DNA of 64,000 nt. It comes from Collinsella aerofaciens. Lineage in GTDB: Bacteria > Actinomycetota > Coriobacteriia > Coriobacteriales > Coriobacteriaceae. The stretch spans positions 368,264 to 432,263 of the forward strand of contig NZ_CABJDK010000001.1 of assembly GCF_902364355.1 (NCBI RefSeq). The letters are read 5' to 3'. The notes under the pieces are model-generated. The model was given only the letters and a program-made list of their open reading frames with translations, did no database searches and was not told the origin of the DNA. The translations under genes were made by a program, and so were the position numbers. Shown here in pieces: positions 15,906 to 24,390 of the stretch. Numbering within the stretch: the first letter of the stretch is position 1; every line of letters starts with the position of its first letter.

Positions 15906-15933
15906 AAAACTATTCGTCAGAACGAATAGTTTT
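15906..15933. repeat. Perfect palindromic hairpin AAAACTATTCGT
   Basis: 12-bp arms AAAACTATTCGT / ACGAATAGTTTT with a CAGA loop. A third ACTATTCGT follows at 15954-15962 inside a second inverted pair (CGTTCGCCAA / TTGGCGACGG, 15937-15974). It lies just upstream of tRNA-Thr(TGT). The role is unknown: operator, terminator or recombination-site remnant. Confidence 0.6.
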
Positions 15934-16044
15934 ATCCGTTCGCCAAAACCAAAAACTATTCGTATTGGCGACGGCAACCCACAGTCCATTGATTACAAAT
16001 CAACGGGCCGGCCAATTGGGAAACGGGTCTCTATGGATACTCCC

Positions 16045-16722
16045 CTACCGGCCGCGCAGGGCCTTGAGCTTGGCCAGGGCATCGGGGCTCAGGCGACTGC
16101 CCAGAGTCATCTTGATCTGCGGGGCTTCCTCTGCCTCGTGAACGTCGTTATCGATCTGTTTGATCTCGTCCACCAGCATGCGGCTCGAGATGCGCGTGAC
16201 GCCCTTGCCCATGACGACGGCCTGGATCGTGCCGTCGCTCGACACCACGGAGCACGCGCGACCTTCCTCGCGCGCCTCGATGCAGAGCTTCTGCACCACG
16301 GTATCGGCAGAGACGCCCGTCGGCGAAAACTCGATGCGCACGCCGCGGGCCGGCAGGTTGGGGCGCTCGCTGGAGATGTTGCCCGCGCCGTCGAACACGA
16401 TCACGGCCTCGTAACGGCCCTGGGCAAACGCCGCGACATCGTTGATGAGCGCAGTACGAGCCATATCGTGGACGTCGCTGGAATACGGATCGTCGGAATG
16501 GTCGTACACGAGCTTTTCGTAGCGCGGCGTGCAGTGAATCACGTTGTAGCCGTCGACCACCAGCAGCTCGGGCTTATTGGAGTGCACCGTCGAGACCGGA
16601 TCGGCGATAGCCTGCGCAAACGCATTGCCGCCCACGCCATAGGTCGCGGCCGAAACAATTGGCTTGGCCGAGCCCTCGCCAAAGCGCTTGGCCTTGGACT
16701 TGGCGCGGTTCTTCTTGGACAT
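16045..16722 (-). CDS. NYN (PIN-like) domain ribonuclease, YacP/Rae1 family
   Basis: 225 aa. A basic N-terminus (1-20) and a linker lead to LLVVDGYNVIHCTPRY (about 73-88), the NYN active-site start with its Asp. Later acidic blocks include VIVFDGAGN and SVVSSDGTIQ. Bacillus Rae1 (YacP) is a ribosome-associated mRNA nuclease encoded next to rlmB, as here: this gene starts 3 bp after the rlmB stop. RNase activity is inferred from family and context. Confidence 0.85.
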   Translation of the reverse strand: MSKKNRAKSKAKRFGEGSAKPIVSAATYGVGGNAFAQAIADPVSTVHSNKPELLVVDGYNVIHCTPRYEKLVYDHSDDPYSSDVHDMARTALINDVAAFAQGRYEAVIVFDGAGNISSERPNLPARGVRIEFSPTGVSADTVVQKLCIEAREEGRACSVVSSDGTIQAVVMGKGVTRISSRMLVDEIKQIDNDVHEAEEAPQIKMTLGSRLSPDALAKLKALRGR

Positions 16723-16725
16723 GCG

Positions 16726-17646
16726 CTACTCCTCCCCCATGAGCTCGCCGGCATTGCGGCGCAGCCACTCAAAGCACAGCGCGGTGGTCGCCTGGGCCAC
16801 ATTGAGACTCTCGGTCATGCCGCGCTGGGGAAGCTTGGTCAAAAAGTCGCATTTCTCGAGCACCAGGCGCGAGATGCCGTCGCCCTCGGAGCCCATGACG
16901 AGCGCAACGCGGCCCTCGAAGGGAGCATCCCAGCAGCTGCCCTCGGCGTGCTCGGAAGCACCGCCCACCCAAAAGCCGGCGGCCTTGAGGTCGTCAAGCG
17001 CTCGGGCGATATTGGGAACCTGCGCGATGGGCAGGTGCATGACGGCACCAGCAGAGGTTTTGTAGCTGCCCACGGTCACACCGGCGGCGCGCTTGTTTGC
17101 AATGATGACGCCCGCCGCGCCCACGACCTCGGCGGAGCGCACGATCGCACCAAAGTTGCCATCGTCGGTCACATGGTCGAGCACGACGACGAGCGCCGGT
17201 CCTTCACCCGCGCGATCGAGAATATCGGCGACATCGGCATAGGGGAAATTGCCCACCTCGAGCGCAATGCCCTGATGAGCGCCATGGCTCGACAGCGCAT
17301 CGAGCTGCGTGCGCGGCACATACTTAATGCGGACGTCCGCGACGTTGAGGTCGTCGACCAGGCGCGACAAGGCGGCATCGCGCTCCCCGCCCTCGGCGAT
17401 GAGCGCGCACTTGACGGGAAAGCCGGTACGCAGTGCCTCGGCGGCAGCACGACGACCTTCGATAAACTCGCCCTTGGGAACCTGAACGTTGTCGCGGTTG
17501 CGATCTCGCTGCGAACGCGCAGCCTGGGCTTGGGAGTGCTCGCGCTGGCCCTTGGGAGTGGCAGCGCGATCATTGCGGCGAATCGGACGCGAGCCAGAAG
17601 CAGCCTGCTTGCCACCACGCGGAGCACGCTTGCGATTGTCGGCCAT
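16726..17646 (-). CDS. rlmB: 23S rRNA (guanosine-2'-O-)-methyltransferase RlmB family (SpoU/TrmH)
   Basis: 306 aa. A disordered basic N-terminus (1-50) precedes the substrate-binding domain (about 60-135) and the SPOUT knot, with LDHVTDDGNFGAIVRSAE (motif 1), VMGSEGDGISRLV (motif 2) and ESLNVAQATTALCFEWLRR (motif 3). It uses S-adenosylmethionine to methylate a ribose in 23S rRNA. The order cysS-rlmB-NYN matches the Bacillus yac cluster, but the mini-RNase III gene mrnC, usual between cysS and rlmB, is absent; two hairpin elements occupy that gap. Confidence 0.92.
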   Translation of the reverse strand: MADNRKRAPRGGKQAASGSRPIRRNDRAATPKGQREHSQAQAARSQRDRNRDNVQVPKGEFIEGRRAAAEALRTGFPVKCALIAEGGERDAALSRLVDDLNVADVRIKYVPRTQLDALSSHGAHQGIALEVGNFPYADVADILDRAGEGPALVVVLDHVTDDGNFGAIVRSAEVVGAAGVIIANKRAAGVTVGSYKTSAGAVMHLPIAQVPNIARALDDLKAAGFWVGGASEHAEGSCWDAPFEGRVALVMGSEGDGISRLVLEKCDFLTKLPQRGMTESLNVAQATTALCFEWLRRNAGELMGEE

Positions 17647-17687
17647 AAAACGGCCTCCTTAACACAATTATCAAACGAAACAAATAG

Positions 17688-17795
17688 ACCAACCGCCCGA
17701 GGTGCGACAGATTGCCTTGAAAGAGGAGGACATAGACCTTAAGGTCATGCCCGACGATTGAAAGGCAAGGTGCCGTGGCTCGGGCGGTCGGTACG
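17688..17795. repeat. Structured element, conserved core with variable arms (unit 1)
   Basis: Outer arms CCAACCGCCCGAG and CTCGGGCGGTCGG pair with one change. Middle arms TTGCCTT and AAGGCAA pair. The inner hairpin GACCTTAAGGTC is flanked by CATA and ATGCC. The core TTGAAAGAGGAG is shared with unit 2, and ATAGACCTT..GGTCATGCC with the element at 31967. It lies between rlmB and cysS. Confidence 0.65.
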
Positions 17796-17900
17796 GGTTT
17801 TCCAAGTGCCCGAGATTGCCGTGAAAGAGGAGCGACGCGTACTTGAGTACGCGAGCGACGGTTTGAACGGCAAGGTCGGGTGCTTGGGAAACCCGCGGGG
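17795..17900. repeat. Structured element, conserved core with variable arms (unit 2)
   Basis: Outer arms CGGGTTTTCCAAGTGCCCG and CGGGTGCTTGGGAAACCCG pair with G-T substitutions. Middle arms are TTGCCGT / ACGGCAA and the inner hairpin is CGCGTACTTGAGTACGCG. Relative to unit 1 the arms differ on both sides but stay complementary, while TGAAAGAGGAG is kept. Confidence 0.65.
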
Positions 17901-17901
17901 A

Positions 17902-19368
17902 TTAGAGAGTCTTAATACGAGTGCCGGCGGCAGTATCTTCAATCGTCAGGCCCAGGTCCTTGAGCTGATCGCGGATGGCGTCGGCCAGATCCCAGTTCTT
18001 GGCGGCGCGGGCCTCGGCGCGGGCCTCGAGAATCTTGACAGCGGCCTCGTCCACGTCGTCACCCGTGTAGGCGACCAGGCCGGCGGCAACGCCCAGCAGG
18101 CCCAGCGGCAACTCGACCTTGGGCTCGGGGAGCTCAACGCCAAACGTATCGAGCAGCTCGACCAGCGTATCGGCGGCAGCAAGCGCGGCGGCCTTGTCGG
18201 CAGCGTCGCCCGCCTGCTCCAGATACTGGTTGCACTCGGTCACAAAGCCAAAGACGGCACCCATGGCACCTGCGGTGTTAAAGTCGTCGTCCATGCACTC
18301 CTTAAAGGCGGTGCGGGTCTCGGCGGCCTTGGCGGCAAACGCCTCGGCGGCAGCCTCATCGGCGTTGGCCGTCGCGTGGTTTGCAGCCCAACGCAGATTC
18401 TCGACCGTACCGGCGATACGCGTGAGCGAGTTCTCGGCACCCTCCAGGCGCTCCCAAGAGAAATCGAGAGGCGAGCGATAGCTCGTCTGCAGCATCAGCA
18501 GGCGCAGGGCCGCGGCAGAGTGCTGCTCGAGCACCTCGGCCAGCGTAAAGAAGTTACCGAGCGACTTGGACATCTTCTCGCCGTCGACCAGCAGCATGCC
18601 CGTGTGCATCCAGGTGTTGGAGAAACCCTGGTGCCAGGCGCAAGTAGCCTGGGCGCACTCATTCTCGTGATGCGGGAAGGCAAGGTCGGAGCCGCCGCCG
18701 TGGATGTCGATCGGAGTGCCCAGGTAGCGGTGCACCATGGCGGCGCACTCGGTGTGCCAACCGGGACGGCCCTCGCCCCAGGGGCTCGGCCAGCTGGGCT
18801 CGCCGGGCTTGGCGGCCTTCCACAGGGCAAAGTCGAGCGGGTCGTTCTTGTCCTCGTTCTCCTCGATGCGCGCGCCAACCATCAGATCGTCGATGTTGCG
18901 GCCCGAGACCTGACCATAGTTGGGATCGCTGCGCACGGCAAAGTACACGTCGCCGTTATCGGCGGCGTAGGCATGGCCCTGCTCGATAAGCGTCTTGATC
19001 ATAGCGATCATGGGGCCGATCTCCTTGGTGGCGCGGGGGCGCACATCGGGATCGAGCACGTTGGCGGCGCGCATGACGCCGATGAACTTGTCCGAGAACT
19101 CCGTCGCGACCTCGGCGGCCGTACGGCCCTGCTCGTTGGCGCGCTTGATGATCTTGTCGTCGACATCAGTGAGGTTCTGGGCGAACGTGACCTCGTAGCC
19201 GCTCGCGATGAGCCAGCGACGAATCACGTCAAAGCTGATGAACGTGCGGGCATTGCCGATGTGGATGTTGTCGTAGACCGTGGGGCCACACACGTACATG
19301 CGGACCTTGCCGGACTCGATGGGCTGGAACTCTTCCTTTTTATGGGTAGCGCTGTTGTAGATACGCAT
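17902..19368 (-). CDS. cysS: Cysteinyl-tRNA synthetase
   Basis: 488 aa, class I. It has the Cys zinc ligand in VCGPTVYDNIHIGNAR (HIGH variant HIGN), a second zinc cluster around TECAAM and GSDLAFPHHENECAQ, and the KMSKSLGN loop near 270. The C-terminal DALR/anticodon domain ends LTIEDTAAGTRIKTL. It charges tRNA-Cys. It is cotranscribed with ispF and ispD (3-bp gap after ispF). In Bacillus, cysE and gltX sit in this cluster; neither is present here. Confidence 0.97.
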   Translation of the reverse strand: MRIYNSATHKKEEFQPIESGKVRMYVCGPTVYDNIHIGNARTFISFDVIRRWLIASGYEVTFAQNLTDVDDKIIKRANEQGRTAAEVATEFSDKFIGVMRAANVLDPDVRPRATKEIGPMIAMIKTLIEQGHAYAADNGDVYFAVRSDPNYGQVSGRNIDDLMVGARIEENEDKNDPLDFALWKAAKPGEPSWPSPWGEGRPGWHTECAAMVHRYLGTPIDIHGGGSDLAFPHHENECAQATCAWHQGFSNTWMHTGMLLVDGEKMSKSLGNFFTLAEVLEQHSAAALRLLMLQTSYRSPLDFSWERLEGAENSLTRIAGTVENLRWAANHATANADEAAAEAFAAKAAETRTAFKECMDDDFNTAGAMGAVFGFVTECNQYLEQAGDAADKAAALAAADTLVELLDTFGVELPEPKVELPLGLLGVAAGLVAYTGDDVDEAAVKILEARAEARAAKNWDLADAIRDQLKDLGLTIEDTAAGTRIKTL

Positions 19369-19371
19369 TCG

Positions 19372-19866
19372 TTACTCCTTAACGGTTTTCTGTAGCAGGC
19401 AGACGGCCCAGGCGCCAATTCCCTCGCCTTGGCCTTCCCAACCGAGCTTTTCGGTCGTGGTGGCGGCGACGCCCACGTTTTCCACGTCGACGCCCAGGGC
19501 ATGGGCAAGGTTGGCGCGCATGGCATCGCGGTGCGGAGTGATCTTGGGTTGCTGACAAGCAATGGTGCAATCGGCATCGACAAACTCAAAGCCCAGCTCG
19601 CGTGCATAGTCCATCACGCGGGCAAGTAGCACCATCGAGTCGGCACCCTCGTAGGCGGGATCGGTGTCGGGGAACAGCTTGCCGATGTCTCCCCCGCGGC
19701 AGGCGCCCAGAATGGCGTCGGCCAAGGCGTGCGCGAGCACATCGGCATCAGAGTGGCCCAGCAGGCCGCGCTCGTAGGGAATGTCACCCCCGCCGATGAT
19801 ACATCGACGCCCCTCCACCAAACGGTGGACGTCGTAGCCGTGGCCAATGCGCAGGTTACTGAACAT
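19372..19866 (-). CDS. ispF: 2-C-methyl-D-erythritol 2,4-cyclodiphosphate synthase
   Basis: 164 aa. It starts RIGHGYDVHRLVEGR, with the metal ligands D-x-H. The GLLGHSDADVLAHALADAILG block and C-terminal EKLGWEGQGEGI are typical. It performs the fifth step of the MEP isoprenoid pathway. The gene overlaps ispD by 11 bp, and the other MEP enzyme in the window, ispE, is at 35.2 kb. Confidence 0.96.
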   Translation of the reverse strand: MFSNLRIGHGYDVHRLVEGRRCIIGGGDIPYERGLLGHSDADVLAHALADAILGACRGGDIGKLFPDTDPAYEGADSMVLLARVMDYARELGFEFVDADCTIACQQPKITPHRDAMRANLAHALGVDVENVGVAATTTEKLGWEGQGEGIGAWAVCLLQKTVKE

Positions 19867-20584
19867 GGGGAAGGTCCTCTCCCTCGGCCATACGACCGAG
19901 CAGAATCGCGGTTACGGGACGCAGGTCCTCGGGCACCGTCACCTTAAGGTTATCGCGCGGGCTCTGGACACAGCGGACGCGCCCGCCCATGCGCTCGACC
20001 AGCGATGAATCGTCGGTGCCGATAAAGCCCTCGGCGATAGCAGCGGCGTGAGCGCGCTTCATGGCGTCGACGCTAAAGATCTGCGGCGTCTGCGCGGCCC
20101 AATAGAGCTCGCGCGGCGGCGTCTCGACGATGTTGTCGCCATCGACGATCTTGAGCGTGTCGATGGCAGGCTGGCCGCACACGACGCCGTCGAGGGCACG
20201 GTCGCCCACAAGCACGTCGATCGCATGATCGATGGCCTCGGTCGTGATGAGCGGACGGGCGCCGTCGTGGATGGCGACATATTCGAAACCCGCCGGAACC
20301 GCATGCACACCGGCACGGGTGGAATCCTGACGGGTATCGCCGGCATCGGCGAAGCTGATGGGCGTGTCATAGTCAAACGGATCGATGGCCAGGCGGCGCA
20401 TCTCGGCACGGCGCTCGGCAGGACACACCACCACGATGTGGCCGACCTTGTCGCTACGATCGAACGCACGGATGGACCAGCTCATGAGCGGACGGCCCGC
20501 CACGTTAACGAGCTGCTTACCGCCGGGATTTCCAAAGCGCTGGCCGCTGCCGCCGGCAACGACCACGGCGCATACGGGCGCCAT
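19856..20584 (-). CDS. ispD: 2-C-methyl-D-erythritol 4-phosphate cytidylyltransferase
   Basis: 242 aa. The nucleotide-binding start VVAGGSGQRFGNPGGKQ is the IspD signature, followed by HDGARPLIT. It transfers CMP to methylerythritol phosphate in the MEP pathway. Its start overlaps the disA stop by one base (TAATG), and its end overlaps ispF, so disA-ispD-ispF-cysS form one operon. Length is normal. Confidence 0.95.
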   Translation of the reverse strand: MAPVCAVVVAGGSGQRFGNPGGKQLVNVAGRPLMSWSIRAFDRSDKVGHIVVVCPAERRAEMRRLAIDPFDYDTPISFADAGDTRQDSTRAGVHAVPAGFEYVAIHDGARPLITTEAIDHAIDVLVGDRALDGVVCGQPAIDTLKIVDGDNIVETPPRELYWAAQTPQIFSVDAMKRAHAAAIAEGFIGTDDSSLVERMGGRVRCVQSPRDNLKVTVPEDLRPVTAILLGRMAEGEDLPHVQ

Positions 20585-21651
20585 TATGCGTTCCCCTGTT
20601 TGGTGCCCTTCATGCGGTACAGCGAGTCCGCAAGAATGGCAGGGTTGTTGACGCCAAAGTCGCCCAGGCGCTCCGGATCCTCGCTGATGTCGTCCATGAG
20701 CTCCTGCAACGAGCCGTACTCGTCGACGATCTTCTCGGCCACGCCGTCGCGCACGACGGACACGCGCGAAAGCGTGCGCAGGCCCAGTGGCGTCATGACG
20801 GAGTCCTCGTCCAGGTCGTCGTAACCCAGAACCGCCGCCACATGCTGTGGGTCGGACAGGTCCTTAGGCGTCATACGGCTCAGGTTGGCGCGGATCTTTT
20901 CGGCATTGGCCTCGGAGGAATCACTCGCATAGTCGCGGATCATCAAGTCGTACTCGGTATCCATGCTGGAGCCGGCGAGCTGCTCGAGCTGCATCTGCAC
21001 GAGCTTGCCCTGGTTGCCCAACTTGACGATGCAATCCTTAAGCTCGGTCTTTGCCTGCTGCATGATCTCGAAGCTCGAGAAAATACCGGTGATGTCGGCG
21101 AGCGTAACGTAGTCGTCGAGCTCGAGGGCCGTCAGGCGCAGCAAGGAGCGGTCGAGCGACTGACGGGTAGTCTGGAGCGTGGCGACGAGCTGGTTGACCG
21201 AGCTCATGATGGTGGTGACGGGCTGGATCTCGTAGCTCTTGCCGTGAACGTACACGTTGACGACGGCACGACGGGCCGAGACCGAGATCACAATGGCATC
21301 GGTGAGCACCGACATGCGAGCGGCGGTGCGATGACGCATGCCCGTCTCGCTCGTGGCAAGCGAGGGATCGGGATTGAGATGGAAGTTGGCGCGCAGGATC
21401 TGGGTGAGGTCGCCGTCGATGACGATGGCGCCGTCCATCTTGGAGAGCTCGAACAGACGGTTCGAGGTGAACGAAATGTTGAGCGGGAAGCCGTCGTTAC
21501 CGGCAGCGAGCACGTTTTCGGTGTCGCCAACGCAGATAAGGGCGCCCAGGTGACCGGCGATGATCATGTCGAGGGCAGTGCGGATCGGCTGACCAGGTGC
21601 CGTCAGGCGGATGGCCTGTTCCATACGCTTTTGCAGCTCGTTCTTATCCAA
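20584..21651 (-). CDS. disA: Diadenylate cyclase / DNA integrity scanning protein DisA
   Basis: 355 aa. The DAC domain (1-145) contains DGAIVIDGDL and the GMRHRTAARMS motif (usual GTRHRTAER), both needed for c-di-AMP synthesis. A helical linker and a C-terminal HhH DNA-binding domain (LRTLSRVSVVRDGVAEKIV) follow. The start is a TTG (21651) after GGGAG. It makes c-di-AMP and pauses on branched DNA in Bacillus. As in the yac cluster it precedes ispD; neither radA nor the PIN-TRAM gene lies next to it. Confidence 0.94.
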   Translation of the reverse strand: MDKNELQKRMEQAIRLTAPGQPIRTALDMIIAGHLGALICVGDTENVLAAGNDGFPLNISFTSNRLFELSKMDGAIVIDGDLTQILRANFHLNPDPSLATSETGMRHRTAARMSVLTDAIVISVSARRAVVNVYVHGKSYEIQPVTTIMSSVNQLVATLQTTRQSLDRSLLRLTALELDDYVTLADITGIFSSFEIMQQAKTELKDCIVKLGNQGKLVQMQLEQLAGSSMDTEYDLMIRDYASDSSEANAEKIRANLSRMTPKDLSDPQHVAAVLGYDDLDEDSVMTPLGLRTLSRVSVVRDGVAEKIVDEYGSLQELMDDISEDPERLGDFGVNNPAILADSLYRMKGTKQGNA

Positions 21652-21877
21652 GGCATCGCTCCCATCGTATACGCTCCATAAACGCTAAATAGTTTCTCAC
21701 GGTTTGTCCCCGCGGCGCTCGCGAAATCCGATGCTTACAGAATGAGCGAACACCGCTAAGATAGCTAATTTGGGACGGGCTCTTTTGACTACCCAATCAA
21801 CCATGTGCCAAGGATAGTCTTTTTGTTGCTCCCCCAAGAGGTACACGCGGGCCCGCCCGCAGAGAGGGAGCCAGACT

Positions 21878-22456
21878 ATGGGACTCGCAGAGCTCGTGCT
21901 GCTCGCCGTTGGCCTTTCGATGGACGCCTTTGCCGTATCCATCTGCAAGGGCCTTGGCATGAAGAAGATCAACCTTAAGGTCGCCGTAGTGCTCGGCCTG
22001 TTCTTTGGCGGCTTCCAGGCCGGCATGCCCGTGATCGGATGGGCGCTTGGCAGCCAGTTTATGGGCATCATCGGCCCCATCGACCACTGGATCGCCTTTA
22101 TCCTGCTCGCCTTCATTGGCGGCAAAATGCTGTGGGAGGCCTTTACCGAGGACGAGGATGAAGGCGACGGCAAGGATGCCGAAAAGATTGACCTGGGCGA
22201 GTACATGATCCTCGCCATCGCCACCTCAATCGACGCCCTAGCCGTAGGCATCTCATTTGCCGCGCTCTCGGTCGACATCATGCCCGCCGTGTCGCTCATC
22301 GGCATCACGACCTTTATCTTCTCCGTCGCCGGCGTAGCGATCGGCCACACCTTTGGCGCGCGCTACGAAAAGCCTGCCACCATCGTGGGCGGCGTCGTGC
22401 TCGTCTTCATCGGGCTTAAGATCTTGCTTGAGCATCTGGGGATTCTCGCGATATAA
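21878..22456 (+). CDS. mntP: Manganese efflux pump MntP
   Basis: 192 aa with six predicted membrane helices in two repeats. Each repeat carries the acidic motif: GLSMDAFAVSICKG near the start and ATSIDALAVGISFA in the second half. A short acidic loop (DEDEGDGKDAE) lies between them. It exports Mn2+ through the plasma membrane. A long GC-rich hairpin (GCTCCC..GGGAGC) just before the start may regulate it, but I could not match it to the yybP-ykoY manganese riboswitch. Confidence 0.93.
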   Translation: MGLAELVLLAVGLSMDAFAVSICKGLGMKKINLKVAVVLGLFFGGFQAGMPVIGWALGSQFMGIIGPIDHWIAFILLAFIGGKMLWEAFTEDEDEGDGKDAEKIDLGEYMILAIATSIDALAVGISFAALSVDIMPAVSLIGITTFIFSVAGVAIGHTFGARYEKPATIVGGVVLVFIGLKILLEHLGILAI

Positions 22457-22495
22457 AAAACGCCTCTCATAAGCTCAACGTCAATGTAGAGGTCT

Positions 22496-22567
22496 CATGC
22501 AGAGTTTTGCATAATACCTTTTCGTGCAGGCTTTTGCATGTCATACTGATATGCAAAAGTCTGCACG
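22496..22567 (+). promoter_or_regulatory. HipB operators upstream of hipBA
   Basis: A 17-bp inverted pair, CGTGCAGGCTTTTGCAT (22523) and ATGCAAAAGTCTGCACG (22551), differs at one position and has 11 bases between arms. A third copy of the half-site, CATGCAGAGTTTTGCAT (22496), is in direct orientation. They cover the probable promoter (CATACT at 22542). This matches hipBA autoregulation by several operator sites. Confidence 0.75.
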
Positions 22568-22580
22568 TTAGGAGATCGCC

Positions 22581-23051
22581 ATGGATACCCTTCCCATCAC
22601 CACACCGCGGCAAGCTGGCATCTATGTGCGTCAGGCACGCGAGGCTCAGGGTCTCACCCGTGCCGCCCTCGCTAAAAAAGCCGGTGTTTCGGAGCGCCTG
22701 CTCGCATCGCTCGAGCTAGGAGACGCCACTGGCATTCGACTCGACAAGCTGCTGACGATTTTCAATGCTCTTGGACTGGCACTCGCCGCTCAAGGGGATA
22801 TCGGCGAAGCAAAAAATGAGCGACCAGTCGACGCTCCGCATGCCAATCCGCTGCCTCGCAGCATCCCCAGGCGCCATCACACTCAACGTCCCCATCATCG
22901 CAACAGTCGTAGTACCGCCATTCCGGCTCTTGCAGATGCCCCCTTTACATCCGCACTTTACGACGAGATCTTCGCCGATTTCGTCATGTCCAATCTCGGA
23001 GTCTCGATTGCCGCAAACGCATCTAACCAAACCAAGCCCGAAGGGAAATAG
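22581..23051 (+). CDS. hipB: HipB-type antitoxin, XRE-family DNA-binding protein
   Basis: 156 aa. A helix-turn-helix spans residues 8-66, with AREAQGLTRAALAKKAGVSERLLASLE. It is longer than E. coli HipB (88 aa): a Pro/Arg/His-rich linker (about 75-118) and a C-terminal helix (PFTSALYDEIFADFVMSNLG) are added. The start follows TTAGGAG. The gene ends 3 bp before hipA. Known HipB proteins bind HipA and repress the operon through palindromes like those just upstream. Confidence 0.88.
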   Translation: MDTLPITTPRQAGIYVRQAREAQGLTRAALAKKAGVSERLLASLELGDATGIRLDKLLTIFNALGLALAAQGDIGEAKNERPVDAPHANPLPRSIPRRHHTQRPHHRNSRSTAIPALADAPFTSALYDEIFADFVMSNLGVSIAANASNQTKPEGK

Positions 23052-23054
23052 CCA

Positions 23055-24359
23055 ATGGCCAGAACATCACTTCGGACCATTATTTGCGGCGTACCTGCGG
23101 GAACGCTCACGCAAGATGAGAACGGTCTTATCAGCTTTACCTACGATCATGACTATGACGGGCCAGCCCTATCGACCAACATACCCGTATCGAATCGCAC
23201 ATACGGACAACAGGTCATGAATCCGTACCTGTTTGGCCTTCTACCCGACAGCGAGGACCAGCGAAAAGCGATTGCCGCCGAATTCGACGTTAGGCCCAAC
23301 AATCCCGTTGCGTTGCTCAGCCATATCGGACTCGACTGTCCGGGCGGAGTGCAGTTTTATGCCGAAGAAGATGCCGACGCCGTCCTGCATCGCGCTGGCG
23401 ATTACCGCCCTATAGACGACCACGAAATTGCTCTCCGCCTCAAGTCGATCAGAGATGACCGCGATGCATCGTGGATGGGTCTAGATGAAAGTTGGTCACT
23501 TGGAGGCAACCAGGGCAAGTTCGCGCTCGCGTTCATTAACGGCCGCTGGTGCGAATGCATGGGCTCCTCACCCACGACGCATATTTTCAAAAATGGCGTT
23601 AACGGATTTAAACTCGAGGCTCTCAATGAGTTTGTCTGCATGAAAAGCGCCCAGCGAGCCGGTATCGCAACGGCAAACGTCGAATATCGTATGTTTGAGG
23701 ACGAACCTACCCTCATTGTTGAGCGCTATGACCGCGTGAAAGTCGAAGACGGAACGATCAGGCGCCTACATCAAGAAGACCTCTGTCAGGCACTTGGGGT
23801 GATGCCCGCCCAAAAGTACACGGCAGACGGCGGCCCGACCACACGCGACATTCAAGAGCTCCTCGTAACTACGAGCCACCATCAACTTAACCTGCATCTG
23901 TTTACGCAGATACTGTTCTTCAACGCCATTATCGGCGCACCGGATGCGCATGCGAAAAACTATTCCCTGCTCCTTGGAAACGACGGCGCAGCCATGATGG
24001 CTCGAATGTACGATGTCGCATCGGGCTTGGCGTATGAGAGCATGCGACGTCGGGCACGCCTTGCCATGAGCGTTGGCGGCGAAAATCGTGTGGGGCGCAT
24101 CGGTCCAGGTGCTATCCGCCGATACCACGGTATGGGCGACCCCGCGCTGGAGACGGCACTCACCGATGCCGGGCTATCCGAGAAGTCTTGCTTTGCGACC
24201 ATGATGGACCTCGCCTACGAGGTACCCATTTGCATGGAAGAGGTCATGGACGAATACGCCGACCTGCCCGGCATGGCGGACCTGCGCGAGCATATGCTCG
24301 GCCCCGTCCGCGAAAACTGCCAGCGAACCCTCGACCTCATCAGGGCGGATATGGGCTAG
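23055..24359 (+). CDS. hipA: HipA-family serine/threonine kinase toxin
   Basis: 434 aa. The N-terminal couple-HipA domain (1-110) is followed by SLGGNQGKFAL (nucleotide-binding loop), FKLEALNEFVCMKSAQRAG, LIVERYDR and the catalytic DAHAKNYSLL near residue 296 (D-x-H-x-K-N form). E. coli HipA phosphorylates glutamyl-tRNA synthetase and causes persistence; the target here is unknown. All catalytic motifs look intact. It is translated from ATG 23055 right after hipB. Confidence 0.92.
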   Translation: MARTSLRTIICGVPAGTLTQDENGLISFTYDHDYDGPALSTNIPVSNRTYGQQVMNPYLFGLLPDSEDQRKAIAAEFDVRPNNPVALLSHIGLDCPGGVQFYAEEDADAVLHRAGDYRPIDDHEIALRLKSIRDDRDASWMGLDESWSLGGNQGKFALAFINGRWCECMGSSPTTHIFKNGVNGFKLEALNEFVCMKSAQRAGIATANVEYRMFEDEPTLIVERYDRVKVEDGTIRRLHQEDLCQALGVMPAQKYTADGGPTTRDIQELLVTTSHHQLNLHLFTQILFFNAIIGAPDAHAKNYSLLLGNDGAAMMARMYDVASGLAYESMRRRARLAMSVGGENRVGRIGPGAIRRYHGMGDPALETALTDAGLSEKSCFATMMDLAYEVPICMEEVMDEYADLPGMADLREHMLGPVRENCQRTLDLIRADMG

Positions 24360-24390
24360 ACGCCAATCAATTTCCCATTTCTTAAAAGAA

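Noticed and set aside
21652..21877. yybP-ykoY manganese riboswitch upstream of mntP
   Set aside because: I could not find the conserved aptamer core. Only a simple GC-rich hairpin is present. A covariance-model scan would settle it.
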